Source of the DNA: Trueperella bonasi
Lineage (GTDB): Bacteria; Actinomycetota; Actinomycetes; Actinomycetales; Actinomycetaceae
Assembly (NCBI RefSeq): GCF_030811535.1
Contig: NZ_JAUSQX010000001.1
Coordinates: 682,001 to 746,000 of the forward strand
DNA length: 64,000 nt
Reading direction: 5' to 3'
The notes under the pieces are model-generated. The model did not search any database. It was not told where the DNA came from and was given only the letters and a program-made list of their open reading frames with translations. This document shows, piece by piece, positions 18,469 through 26,910 of the stretch. Made by a program: the position numbers and the translations under genes. Positions within the stretch are counted from its first letter, which is position 1; each line of letters begins with the position of its first letter.

Positions 18469-19722
18469 GTGACTACGTCGATTCCGTCAGATCTGCCACA
18501 GATGGCTCACCTCACCACGCCCGAACAGCCCTGGCCGTTACGCCTCCTATCGCAGAAAATTGCCGAGTACGTATCGAAAATGTCACGCCTGTGGGTCGAA
18601 GGGGAAGTTATTCAACTAACACGCCGCCCAAATGCGCGCGTTCAATTCTTCACCCTTGCCGATCTTGAAGAGAAAATGACCATGACCGTCAAAATATGGT
18701 CCCATGCACTACCCGCAGGAATTTCCGAAGGCTCGCGAGTGATCATCGCTGCCAAACCGGACTTTTGGACCGGAAACGGCTCGCTTTCTTTGCAGGCCGA
18801 CGAGGTCCGGGCCGTCGGAGTTGGCGATCTGCTAGCCCGTATCGAAGCGCTCAAAACCAAGCTCGCCGCCGAAGGTCTATTCGCCACCGAGCGTAAGAAA
18901 GCGCTCCCTTTCCTCCCAAACAAGATCGGCCTGATCTGCGGCCGCAACACCAAGGCGATGCACGACGTCGTCAACAACGCAACCCGGCGGTGGTCGGCCG
19001 TCCAATTCGAGATTCGCGAAGTTCAGGTGCAGGGTCAAGGAGCCGTAGAGCACATGATTCCTGCGATCGAAGAGCTCGACGCAGATCCGGCGATCGACGT
19101 CATCGTGCTAGCCCGCGGTGGCGGCTCGGTCGAAGATCTTTTCCCGTTCTCCGACGAACGCCTGGTTCGTGTGGCCGCTGCCGCAAAAACACCAATCGTG
19201 TCCGCAATCGGCCACGAAACAGACTCTCCCGTGCTTGACCTCGTTGCCGACTACCGTGCCTCAACCCCAACCGATGCGGCAAAGGCGATCGTTCCCGACG
19301 TCGACGAAGAAAAGCACAGCCTCACCACCACGGTTCGCCGAGGCCGGGTCGCCGTCGATAACATGCTCCACCAAGCACAAACCGAGCTAGACACGCTCAA
19401 TGCACGGCCGGTGCTGGCATCACCTGAGGTCATGGTCGACAATCGAGCTGAAGACCTGGCAAATCTACGCTCATGGGCTAACCACCACATCACGCGGATC
19501 GTGGACGCACACGCAACCGCTCTAGCTGGCGACCTTGGCAAACTTCGGACTTTATCCCCACTCCAAACCTTAAAAAGGGGCTACGCTGTTCTCAGGACAG
19601 AAGGCGTGATCATCGCGAGCGTCAAGGACGCCGCCGCGAACGATCACATCCAAGCAACGCTCCACGATGGAAATATTGACCTCACCGTCGATACCATACG
19701 AGCCACAACGAAGGGATCATGA
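18469..19722 (+). CDS. xseA: Exodeoxyribonuclease VII large subunit
   Basis: Nuclease subunit that degrades single-stranded DNA. The N-terminal OB-fold includes LWVEGEVIQLTRR (about residues 40-52), and the catalytic domain carries the hallmark DVIVLARGGGSVEDL and the ADYRASTPTDAA motif. The GTG at 18469 gives 417 residues, close to the family norm. The frame extends to 18361, but those residues are not family-like; ATG 18502 is another option. It overlaps xseB in the arrangement ATGA. Confidence 0.95.
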   Translation: MTTSIPSDLPQMAHLTTPEQPWPLRLLSQKIAEYVSKMSRLWVEGEVIQLTRRPNARVQFFTLADLEEKMTMTVKIWSHALPAGISEGSRVIIAAKPDFWTGNGSLSLQADEVRAVGVGDLLARIEALKTKLAAEGLFATERKKALPFLPNKIGLICGRNTKAMHDVVNNATRRWSAVQFEIREVQVQGQGAVEHMIPAIEELDADPAIDVIVLARGGGSVEDLFPFSDERLVRVAAAAKTPIVSAIGHETDSPVLDLVADYRASTPTDAAKAIVPDVDEEKHSLTTTVRRGRVAVDNMLHQAQTELDTLNARPVLASPEVMVDNRAEDLANLRSWANHHITRIVDAHATALAGDLGKLRTLSPLQTLKRGYAVLRTEGVIIASVKDAAANDHIQATLHDGNIDLTVDTIRATTKGS

Positions 19723-20024
19723 TGGCAGACAAAAGCACACAACCTGCAGCCGTCCTATCACCGGAGGAACTTGATAAAAAGGTCGCGGACCTATCGTACG
19801 AAAACTCCCGTTCAAGACTCGTCGAAATCGTTACCCGGCTCGAACAGGGAAATATACCGCTCGACGAAGCACTCACCATGTGGGAGCTTGGCGAAGCCCT
19901 CGCAAGGCGCTGCGAATCCTGGCTTGACGGAGCCCGCGAGCGCCTTCGCGCAGCGCAGGCCCACGTGACCGAACAGACCGACACCACCGCACAGCCCGAC
20001 ACCTTCGAGGAGGCCGACCAATGA
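19719..20024 (+). CDS. xseB: Exodeoxyribonuclease VII small subunit
   Basis: Small helical subunit that joins several copies to one XseA. The core LSYENSRSRLVEIVTRLEQGNIPLDEALTMWELG (residues about 25-58, quoted here only as the recognisable core span) contains the family pattern of a Glu-rich helix pair and the turn before the second helix. The length of 101 residues is slightly long, because of 20 extra residues at each end. It overlaps xseA by four bases and the following kinase gene by four bases, which indicates one translationally coupled unit. Confidence 0.93.
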   Translation: MMADKSTQPAAVLSPEELDKKVADLSYENSRSRLVEIVTRLEQGNIPLDEALTMWELGEALARRCESWLDGARERLRAAQAHVTEQTDTTAQPDTFEEADQ

Positions 20025-20980
20025 CAGCCTGCCTAGTAATCGGGGAAGCCCTGATCGACGTCGTCAAACGTGCAAGTGGTGAAACCAACCGACATCCGGG
20101 CGGATCACCAATGAATGTCGCGGTTGGCCTAGCCCGCCTTGGCCGCCGTGTTCACTTACTGACCCGTTTCGGCGACGACGCCGACGGTGACACGCTACGC
20201 GAATACATCGAAGGGGCGGGAGTCACGATCGTGCCTGGCGCGGTCGATTCGGATGCCACGTCGATCGCGATCGCCTCAATCGACGATTCCGGCTCACCCA
20301 CCTACCACTTCGACGTTTATTCGTCCTATGTTGAGCCGCCGTCTAGCCCGGAAAAAATCAACGAACTATTGGCCGAGCCACCCCTGCACGTCCACATCGG
20401 ATCAATCGGTGCGCACCTGCGGCCCGGCGCCGAGACGGTACGCCGGTGGGTCGAATTACTTCACCCGCATTCGACCATCTCCTACGACCCAAACGTACGC
20501 CTGTCGATTTTGGGCTCGGCGCAGTCCGTCATAGACGACATGGAGGAAATCCTCCCCCATGTCGACATCGTCAAGGCCTCCACGGAGGACATGGAGGAAC
20601 TGACCGGGGAAGAAGTTTCGCCCGACGAGGCCGCACAGTTCTTTTTGGCACGCGGCGTGAAATTTGTGGCAATCACAATGGGTTCAAAGGGCGTCAAGCT
20701 CTACACGCCCGTAACATCGGTTGCGATCCCAGCCCTCACTGTTGACGTGGTCGATTCGGTTGGTGCTGGCGATGCCATGATGTCGGCACTCATAGACGCC
20801 CTGGCACGCATCTCCGTGCTCGGTGAAGAACGGCAAGGCCTCACCGAAATTTCACCTCAAATGCTAACCTCGGTCGGCCAATTTGCGGCTACCGCCGCGG
20901 GGATCACGGTTTCTCGTGCCGGAGCAAATCCGCCAACGCGCGCAGAAATGAACGACCTGCTCGCCGAGCACCAGTTCTGA
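20021..20980 (+). CDS. PfkB-family carbohydrate kinase, fructokinase-like
   Basis: Ribokinase/PfkB-fold sugar kinase of 319 residues. The first signature, GGSPMNVAVGLARLGRRV, is at about residues 27-44. The second, DVVDSVGAGDAMMSALIDAL, is at about 243-262 and includes the catalytic Asp of GAGD. The STYDP-like ISYDPNVR (about 152-159) is typical of fructokinases. The four-base overlap with xseB is a curious linkage of a sugar kinase to a nuclease operon; no functional link is implied. Fructose is the best guess for substrate. Confidence 0.9.
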   Translation: MTACLVIGEALIDVVKRASGETNRHPGGSPMNVAVGLARLGRRVHLLTRFGDDADGDTLREYIEGAGVTIVPGAVDSDATSIAIASIDDSGSPTYHFDVYSSYVEPPSSPEKINELLAEPPLHVHIGSIGAHLRPGAETVRRWVELLHPHSTISYDPNVRLSILGSAQSVIDDMEEILPHVDIVKASTEDMEELTGEEVSPDEAAQFFLARGVKFVAITMGSKGVKLYTPVTSVAIPALTVDVVDSVGAGDAMMSALIDALARISVLGEERQGLTEISPQMLTSVGQFAATAAGITVSRAGANPPTRAEMNDLLAEHQF

Positions 20981-21017
20981 ACGCCGGCTCCCCCTCAAGG
21001 TTCCCTGACGATCGCGC

Positions 21018-21779
21018 TTACCTGCCCATGCGGCGCTCGCGAGCCGAATAGTCTCGAAGCGCACGCAGCAAATCCGTGCGCCGAAACTCGGGCCAGAAAG
21101 CCTCGCAGAAATAGAGCTCGGTATGGACGGTTTGCCAAAGCATAAAACCGCTCATACGTTGCTCGCCGGAAGTCCTGATAATTAAATCCGGATCGGGCTG
21201 GCCGCTGGTGTACATGTGCTCCGTGATAGCAGAAACGTTCAATTTTTCTGCAACCTCCTCCAGGCTGGCTCCGGCGGCGGCCTGTTCACGCAGGTAGGCG
21301 CGAACAGCATCGGTAATTTCGTGGCGGCCCCCATAGCCAACAGCCACATTAACTTCCATCGATTCCGCGCCAGCAGATGCTGAAGCAGCAGCGCGAAGCC
21401 GGCTAGCGGCGTCTTTAGGAACCAAATCCAAATCTCCAATGATCCGAATCCGCCACTTGCCGCTCGAGGCCAGGTTTTCCACCGTGTCTGCAATGATTCC
21501 GATTAGCTCGTTGAGCTCTTCATCAGAGCGGGAAAGATTATCGGTGGAGAGCATCCACAGGGTCACGATGCTGATGCCCGCCTCTTTACACCAGCCCAGC
21601 ACCTCATCAACATGGTCGGCGCCTTTACGGTGGCCTGCCGACGCCGAAGAACCCAGCTCGCGGGCCCACCGGCGATTACCGTCCAAAATGATTCCGACGT
21701 GACACGGGATACGGGTCTGATCGATTTCCCGAACGAGGCGCCGTTCATAAATCGAGTAGAGGAACTCCGGTATGCGCAT
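21018..21779 (-). CDS. Short cis-isoprenyl transferase (UppS family)
   Basis: Cis-prenyl transferase that extends an allylic diphosphate with IPP. The diphosphate-binding HVGIILDGNRRWAR (Asp at about residue 35), NVAVGYGGRHEI (about 165) and RTSGEQRMSGFMLWQ (about 212-226) are all present. Actinobacteria often have a long decaprenyl and a short Z-farnesyl enzyme; at 253 residues this could be either. Which product it makes cannot be told from sequence alone. ATG 21779 (with GGAAGG upstream) is preferred to the longer start at 21812. Confidence 0.92.
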   Translation of the reverse strand: MRIPEFLYSIYERRLVREIDQTRIPCHVGIILDGNRRWARELGSSASAGHRKGADHVDEVLGWCKEAGISIVTLWMLSTDNLSRSDEELNELIGIIADTVENLASSGKWRIRIIGDLDLVPKDAASRLRAAASASAGAESMEVNVAVGYGGRHEITDAVRAYLREQAAAGASLEEVAEKLNVSAITEHMYTSGQPDPDLIIRTSGEQRMSGFMLWQTVHTELYFCEAFWPEFRRTDLLRALRDYSARERRMGR

Positions 21780-21983
21780 CGGCCCGCCTTCCCGGCCACC
21801 CCGTGTGGCCACAAATTCAAGTCTAATACTACGAACAGCGCCGAAATTAGACCTTATCCGAAATGTTATCTGACGTCCGAAACGCTTATCGCTTCACAAT
21901 TTCGCCACATGGGAATACCTTTGGAACTTAATAGCGGCACAGATAGAATCTGTGGGCAGGTAACCTACTCGCGAAGGATGTCA

Positions 21984-22763
21984 ATGGCGGCACTAAAACG
22001 GGAGCGCGCCGGATCTCAGCGTGCGAACCTCAACCAAGAGCCGGTAACCGCAACTCCCGCTGGAACAGCAAGACCGGGAGCAAACCAGCCAGTCCCGTCC
22101 TCGCGTGCTGAACGCAAAGCCTATTTTGCGGCACTTCCCAAACCGAAAGCGCGCGGATGGATCCATGCTGTCATGGCTCCTCTTGCACTTGCGAACGGCG
22201 TCCTGCTCATTATTTTTGCGCCCACCATTCCCGCCCGTATTAGCGTGCTCGTGTTCGCAATTTCAGCGGTGCTCCTGTTTGGTAACTCTGGAATTTATCA
22301 TCGCGGCAATTGGTCAGAGAAGGTTCACGCCGTTTTGCGGCGGATAGACCATGCAAATATTTTCCTGCTTATTGCAGGGACTTACACCCCGTTGTCCGTG
22401 ATTTTACTCGAGCCGAAAAAGGCCGCACTTGTACTGGGGATCGTGTGGACCGGTGCGCTCATTGGCACTCTCATCCACGTCTTCCACATTGACGCCCCGC
22501 GGTGGTTCCAGGTCTTGTTATATGTGGCGCTCGGTTGGGTCGCCGTCTGGTTCATCCCAAGTTTTTGGAGCACCGGCGGGCCCGCGATCGTTTGTCTACT
22601 TATTGCAGGCGGCCTGGCCTATACAATCGGCGCACTCTTCTACGCCATGCGCTGGCCAAACCCGTGGCCGAAACATTTCGGCTTCCACGAATTCTTCCAC
22701 ATCGGTACAGTGATCGGTTACACCTGCCATTCCGTAGCAGTGTGGCTCGCAATTTTCGTTTAG
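21984..22763 (+). CDS. Hemolysin III / TrhA (PAQR-type) membrane protein
   Basis: Seven-transmembrane protein of the hemolysin III/PAQR family, linked in bacteria to membrane-lipid balance. The metal-ligand pattern is visible: SGIYHRGNW (about residues 98-106), RRIDHANIFLLIAGTYTP (about 115-132) and the closing FHEFFHIGTVIGYTCH (about 233-248). GCGAAGG lies six bases before ATG 21984; ATG 21978 is closer but too near. A Pro/Ala-rich N-terminus of about 55 residues precedes the first membrane segment. Confidence 0.92.
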   Translation: MAALKRERAGSQRANLNQEPVTATPAGTARPGANQPVPSSRAERKAYFAALPKPKARGWIHAVMAPLALANGVLLIIFAPTIPARISVLVFAISAVLLFGNSGIYHRGNWSEKVHAVLRRIDHANIFLLIAGTYTPLSVILLEPKKAALVLGIVWTGALIGTLIHVFHIDAPRWFQVLLYVALGWVAVWFIPSFWSTGGPAIVCLLIAGGLAYTIGALFYAMRWPNPWPKHFGFHEFFHIGTVIGYTCHSVAVWLAIFV

Positions 22764-22814
22764 GACCGGCAACGCGAACCAACAGTGCAATACAAAATTA
22801 ACAAGGTGGTACAA

Positions 22815-23885
22815 ATGAGCAAAGACGCAGAACAGTATGCTGGCAAGTGGACGACGTCTCCAACGATCGCGCTTCGAGCCACCGATGACTTCGAGTTGGC
22901 GACACTGAATCGCAACTCAACACCCGGCTGGGACGGCAAGAAAAAGCATGGAAAGGCGTTGACGAAGCAGCGCGGCAAAATTCTTGACGAGCTGCAAGAA
23001 CGATTCTTTGCAAACGCCAGACTGGGCGACGAGCGCCGGATCTTACTCGTACTTCAAGGCTTGGACACGGCCGGAAAAGGCGGCATTGTGCGCCACGTGT
23101 TTGGCATGGTTGACCCTCAGGGTGTGCATATTGCGAATTTCGGTGTACCCACCGAAGAAGAGCTCTCACATCATTTTCTTTGGCGAATTAAAAAAGCATT
23201 GCCGCCCGCTGGGAAGATCGGCGTTTTCGACCGCTCCCACTACGAAGATGTTCTCATCGGCCGCGTCGACAAGCTAGCTCCCGCCGACGAGATTGATAAA
23301 CGATACGACCACATCAATCGGTGGGAAGAATCGCTGGTCGAGGACGGCTACACCATCATCAAGGTTGCCCTCATGCACTCGCATCGTGAACAGGGGATGC
23401 GGTTAGCGAACCGGCTCGCCCGGCCGGACAAGTGGTGGAAGTACTCCACAAACGATATTGACACCCGCGGAAAATGGGATGCGTACCAAGAGGCTTACCA
23501 GATTATGTTCGACCGCACCTCAACCGAACACGCTCCGTGGCACGTCGTGCCAGCTGACCGCAAATGGTATGCGCGCCTGGCGGTCACCGAACTGGTCGTG
23601 CAGGCTCTTGTAGATTTGGAGCAGGAGTGGCCAATCCCGCGTTGGGATCTCGAGGTTCAAAGGCGCCGCCTACTAGAAACCATGAACGCCGAGGACGTGG
23701 AAAAAGCCCAAAAGAAGCTTCAATTAAAGCGCTCCGAGGTCAACGAAGAGATTCTCGAAGTTGATCGCGTTCGTAGAGCTATCGATGCGGTGGGCGAACT
23801 CGACGACGGCGAGCGCGTGGGTGGCGATGTCGTCGTTCCCAAAGCAACCATGGAAGAAGAAATCGCGAACCCCAACGGGAAATAA
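22815..23885 (+). CDS. Polyphosphate kinase 2 family protein
   Basis: PPK2-type phosphotransferase that moves phosphate between polyphosphate and nucleotides. The 356-residue protein has the Walker A GLDTAGKGG (about residues 84-92), Walker B FDRSHYEDV (about 139-147), and the lid-region arginines. The sequence HREQGMRLANRLARPDKWWK (about 194-213) is the conserved core of the class. AAGGTGGT stands before ATG 22815. The subclass (ADP or AMP phosphorylating) cannot be set by eye. Together with the ppx gene at 46.7 kb it suggests active polyphosphate turnover. Confidence 0.94.
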   Translation: MSKDAEQYAGKWTTSPTIALRATDDFELATLNRNSTPGWDGKKKHGKALTKQRGKILDELQERFFANARLGDERRILLVLQGLDTAGKGGIVRHVFGMVDPQGVHIANFGVPTEEELSHHFLWRIKKALPPAGKIGVFDRSHYEDVLIGRVDKLAPADEIDKRYDHINRWEESLVEDGYTIIKVALMHSHREQGMRLANRLARPDKWWKYSTNDIDTRGKWDAYQEAYQIMFDRTSTEHAPWHVVPADRKWYARLAVTELVVQALVDLEQEWPIPRWDLEVQRRRLLETMNAEDVEKAQKKLQLKRSEVNEEILEVDRVRRAIDAVGELDDGERVGGDVVVPKATMEEEIANPNGK

Positions 23886-23894
23886 CAACCCGCG

Positions 23895-24767
23895 TTAAAA
23901 CATCGGCTCAACGCCGGGGACGCGTTCAAACAGATCGCGCTCTTGGGCCTTGCTGTGGCCGACGGTCGTCATCGCCAAGGAAAAGTCTTCCCATGGCCAA
24001 ACCTCTGCCTCGAGATCACGGGGCATAAAGAAAAAGAATCCATCGGGATCGATTTGGGTGGCATGGGCACGCAAAGCCGCATCACGTTGCGGGAAGTAAT
24101 CGGCGACGTGGATCCGTGCAGATACCTGCGGCGCCCTATAATCACGATTTGCAAGCCAGTCAGCAAAAGGGCTCGTACCTGTTCGCTCAGCTATTGCATT
24201 GTGGAAAGCTTCAATGCGATCGCGATTAAACCCGACGTCGTAATACACCTTGGACACCATCCACGGCTCGCCAGCATCCGGATAGGCATTCGGATCGTTT
24301 GCGGCGGCGACTGCGCCAACCGAAGCCGTGTGAACTCGGATGTGATCCGGGTGAGGATAACCGCCGATCTCGTTATAGGTTGTGACAACCTGCGGGCGGA
24401 ACTCGCGAATTTCACGCACGAGCGCTTCCACCACGGCGTCCATTGGTTCGAGCGCAAAACATCCCTGTGGCAAAGGCGGCAGAGGATCGCCTTCCGGCAG
24501 GCCGGAATCGACGAATCCAAGCCAGGAGTGTTCGATGCCGAGCGCCTTCACAGCGGCGTCCATCTCCTTGCGGCGAATATCTGAGAGATTGGCCAGAATC
24601 TCGTCGTCGCCAACGAGCGCAGGGTTAAGAACCGAGCCGCGCTCACCGCCCGTCGCGGTTACCACCTTCACACGACCGGACGTGGCGTACTTGGCCATCA
24701 TGCCCGCCCCTTTAGAAGACTCGTCATCCGGGTGGGCGTGGATCGCCATCAGTCTACGTTCGGTCAT
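23895..24767 (-). CDS. mca: Mycothiol S-conjugate amidase
   Basis: Zinc amidase that cleaves mycothiol conjugates, a detoxification step of actinobacteria. The 290-residue product has the zinc motif AIHAHPDDESSKGAG (His, Asp, Asp at about residues 11-15), GGERGS (about 39-44) and the third ligand in GGYPHPDHIRVH (about 140-151). MshB is similar but shorter in the second half; the C-terminal FFFFMPRDLEAEVWPWEDF is Mca-like. AAGGAGAGTC stands directly before ATG 24767. Its presence indicates the organism makes mycothiol. Confidence 0.92.
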   Translation of the reverse strand: MTERRLMAIHAHPDDESSKGAGMMAKYATSGRVKVVTATGGERGSVLNPALVGDDEILANLSDIRRKEMDAAVKALGIEHSWLGFVDSGLPEGDPLPPLPQGCFALEPMDAVVEALVREIREFRPQVVTTYNEIGGYPHPDHIRVHTASVGAVAAANDPNAYPDAGEPWMVSKVYYDVGFNRDRIEAFHNAIAERTGTSPFADWLANRDYRAPQVSARIHVADYFPQRDAALRAHATQIDPDGFFFFMPRDLEAEVWPWEDFSLAMTTVGHSKAQERDLFERVPGVEPMF

Positions 24768-24931
24768 GACTCTCCTTGTGCATACCGCTATTCTGCGCGG
24801 CCGAGTATCGGCATCAAGGGAAATTATATGCACACGTTCAACTACTTTCGTAGTCCGCGGCCTGCGCCACGAGCAAACACTCGCAAAAGTGTTTGAAGAC
24901 AGGCCACTGCGGTGTTAGTCTCTGCCACAGA

Positions 24932-24959
24932 CACATGCCTATCTGGGCATGTGCTTTTC
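24932..24959 (+). terminator. Hairpin plus T-rich stretch in the greA leader
   Basis: Arms CACATGCC (24932-24939) and GGCATGTG (24946-24953) pair perfectly around six bases and are followed by CTTTTCT. It points along the plus strand and lies 47 bases before the greA start, with no plus-strand gene for 1 kb upstream. It is therefore more likely a leader attenuator, or the end of a short leader RNA, than the terminator of a gene. Confidence 0.5.
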
Positions 24960-25005
24960 TATCATGACGCGGCGCACGGTTTGCGCCACCAGAAGGAGGA
25001 AGCTC

Positions 25006-25482
25006 ATGGCTGAAACCACATGGCTCTCCCAGGAATCATTCGATCGCCTGAACGAAGAGCTCAACCAGCTGAAGACGTCCGGCCGTCAAGAGATCGCCGA
25101 GCGTATCGAGGCTGCTCGTTCCGAGGGCGACCTTAAGGAAAATGGCGGCTACCATGCAGCTCGCGAAGAGCAGTCGAAGATGGAGGGCCGGATTCAAGAA
25201 CTCACCTATCTTCTTGAGCACGCGGAAGTTGGCGACGCTCCGTCCGATACTGACGAGGTAGCTCCCGGTTTGATTGTGACGGCAACCGTGAACGGCAACG
25301 AAAAAGTGTTCATGCTCGGCTCGCGCGAAGCAAACGACTGGATCGACGTCGATGTCTACCCCGAGTCGGCACCATTGGGCGAGGCCGTCATGGGCAAGAA
25401 GGTTGGCGACACGACGTCGTACACCGCGCCTAACGGCAAAGAATTCCAGGTGGAGATCTTGAAGATTGAGGCATCAAAATAG
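25006..25482 (+). CDS. greA: Transcription elongation factor GreA
   Basis: Factor that enters the RNA-polymerase secondary channel and stimulates cleavage of backtracked RNA. The N-terminal coiled coil holds the conserved acidic tip (EAARSEGDLKENGGYHAA, about residues 29-46, with the DL-EN pattern). The C-terminal FKBP-like domain ends in NGKEFQVEILKI. Length is 158 residues, as usual. AGAAGGAGGAAG precedes ATG 25006. The stop overlaps the next gene by one base. Confidence 0.97.
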   Translation: MAETTWLSQESFDRLNEELNQLKTSGRQEIAERIEAARSEGDLKENGGYHAAREEQSKMEGRIQELTYLLEHAEVGDAPSDTDEVAPGLIVTATVNGNEKVFMLGSREANDWIDVDVYPESAPLGEAVMGKKVGDTTSYTAPNGKEFQVEILKIEASK

Positions 25483-26162
25483 TGTTTATCCATCGTCCTG
25501 AGCCGGTCATGGTGAGCCCCGAGCAGGCATTGCCGGGGCGGTCGGCACCGGTGCTACCGGCCGCTGATCCGCATCTTGTTCTCGGTACGGACATGCTGCG
25601 GCCTGCCGGCGAGGGGGAGGAAGAGATCTTCCTTGCAGCTGGCTGCTATTGGGGCGTTGAGGAAATCATGTGGGCGCTTCCGGGCGTGGTGACCACCTCG
25701 GTTGGTTTCATGGGCGGGTTTACGCCCAATCCGACCTACCACGAGGTGACGACAGGATTGACCGGCCATACCGAGACGGTGCGCGTGGTCTACCGTGTAG
25801 ACGGCGAGGGCTCTGCGCTGCCGTTAATTTTGAAGACTTTCTGGGAATCGCACGACCCGACGACTCTCAACTATCAGGGCAATGATGTGGGTACCCAGTA
25901 CAGGTCAGCCGTGTTTACGACGACGCCCGATCAGGCCGAGCTGGCTACGTCCTCGCGCGATACTTACGACCAAATACTGCGAAAACACGGTAAGGGCAAG
26001 ATAGTTACCGAAATTGTGGACGCGGCTGACACGACCGGCTATTTTCCTGCGGAGATTGAACACCAGCAGTATTTAATTAAAGTGCCGAACGGATATCGGT
26101 GCCACACCAAATCAGGTGTGGCGTGCCCGATGCCGGGTTCGGGGCCACTTGCAGATCTGTAA
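25482..26162 (+). CDS. msrA: Peptide methionine-(S)-S-oxide reductase
   Basis: Repairs oxidised methionine. The catalytic Cys is in AAGCYWGVEE (about residue 52; the family usually has GCFWG), followed by VGFMGGFTPNPTY (about 69-81) and the conserved FWESHDPTTLNYQGNDVGTQYRS region. The GTG start at 25482 overlaps the greA stop by one base; ATG 25509 is an alternative start. The sequence after the catalytic domain (CHTKSGVACPMPG) carries further cysteines that could resolve the catalytic disulfide. It probably shares a transcript with greA. Confidence 0.94.
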   Translation: MFIHRPEPVMVSPEQALPGRSAPVLPAADPHLVLGTDMLRPAGEGEEEIFLAAGCYWGVEEIMWALPGVVTTSVGFMGGFTPNPTYHEVTTGLTGHTETVRVVYRVDGEGSALPLILKTFWESHDPTTLNYQGNDVGTQYRSAVFTTTPDQAELATSSRDTYDQILRKHGKGKIVTEIVDAADTTGYFPAEIEHQQYLIKVPNGYRCHTKSGVACPMPGSGPLADL

Positions 26163-26282
26163 CCCTGTAGGCCCTCGCATGGACCTGTAAGATAATGGTG
26201 GAACGAAAAGCTGCATAGTGGATAGCTACATAGCGGAAAGTTGCAGACCAAGTGTTTGCAGACGAATTACCGAAAGGTTGTC

Positions 26283-26726
26283 ATGGACGTAGTTCTACCC
26301 ACCGTTAAAGGTGAATATGGCGAGACCCCCGAGATTGAATTCCCCGAAGGCGTTGAACCGCCCGCGGGATTGCGGATCAAAGTTCTCCAGGAGGGCGATG
26401 GCCGCGTGGTTCGCGCCGGGGATGAGATCGAGTGCGAGTACCACGGTCAAATTTGGAACGGACCGATTTTTGACTCCTCGTACTACCGTGGCTCCAAGGC
26501 GATTTTCCCGATCGGCGTGGGCATGGTGATTGAGGCATGGGATGAGGCGCTTGTCGGCCGCCAGATTGGTACTCGTCTGTTGATCTCCGTGCCACCATTC
26601 AAGGGTTATGGTCCGAGCGGAAATCCGCGTGCGGGCATCAAGGGCGACGACACGCTCGTCTTCGTCGTGGATATTTACGGCATTAAAGAATCGGCGTTTA
26701 ATTTCAACACGTTGCACGACAACTAA
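26283..26726 (+). CDS. FKBP-type peptidyl-prolyl cis-trans isomerase
   Basis: Folding helper that rotates peptide bonds before proline. The single FKBP domain covers the 147-residue product. GDEIECEYHGQIWNG (about residues 45-59), FDSSY and the FPIGVGMVIEAWDEALVGRQIGTR segment match the active-site frame, and the usual PPFKGYGPSG loop follows. There is no signal peptide, so it is cytoplasmic. ATG 26283 follows CGAAAGGTTGTC. Confidence 0.95.
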   Translation: MDVVLPTVKGEYGETPEIEFPEGVEPPAGLRIKVLQEGDGRVVRAGDEIECEYHGQIWNGPIFDSSYYRGSKAIFPIGVGMVIEAWDEALVGRQIGTRLLISVPPFKGYGPSGNPRAGIKGDDTLVFVVDIYGIKESAFNFNTLHDN

Positions 26727-26870
26727 GTCCGGCTCCTCATGGGGCGCTGGAAGTTCGGATCCAATTGTGCCTGCCCCGTTTGTGGAATCGATAAGCTATT
26801 GTGCGAGCAAGCAAGCCCACACATGGGCAACGAGGGATCAAGCCTGACCGCCCAAGGTAACCATGTGTGA

Positions 26871-26910
26871 GCCCGCCACCTACACGAGCTGCCCGCCACC
26901 TACACGAGCT
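26871..26910. repeat. Perfect 20-bp tandem duplication at the putP end
   Basis: GCCCGCCACCTACACGAGCT occurs twice without a gap (26871-26890 and 26891-26910). The second copy ends at the base before the putP stop codon. It looks like a recent slippage event. Confidence 0.8.
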
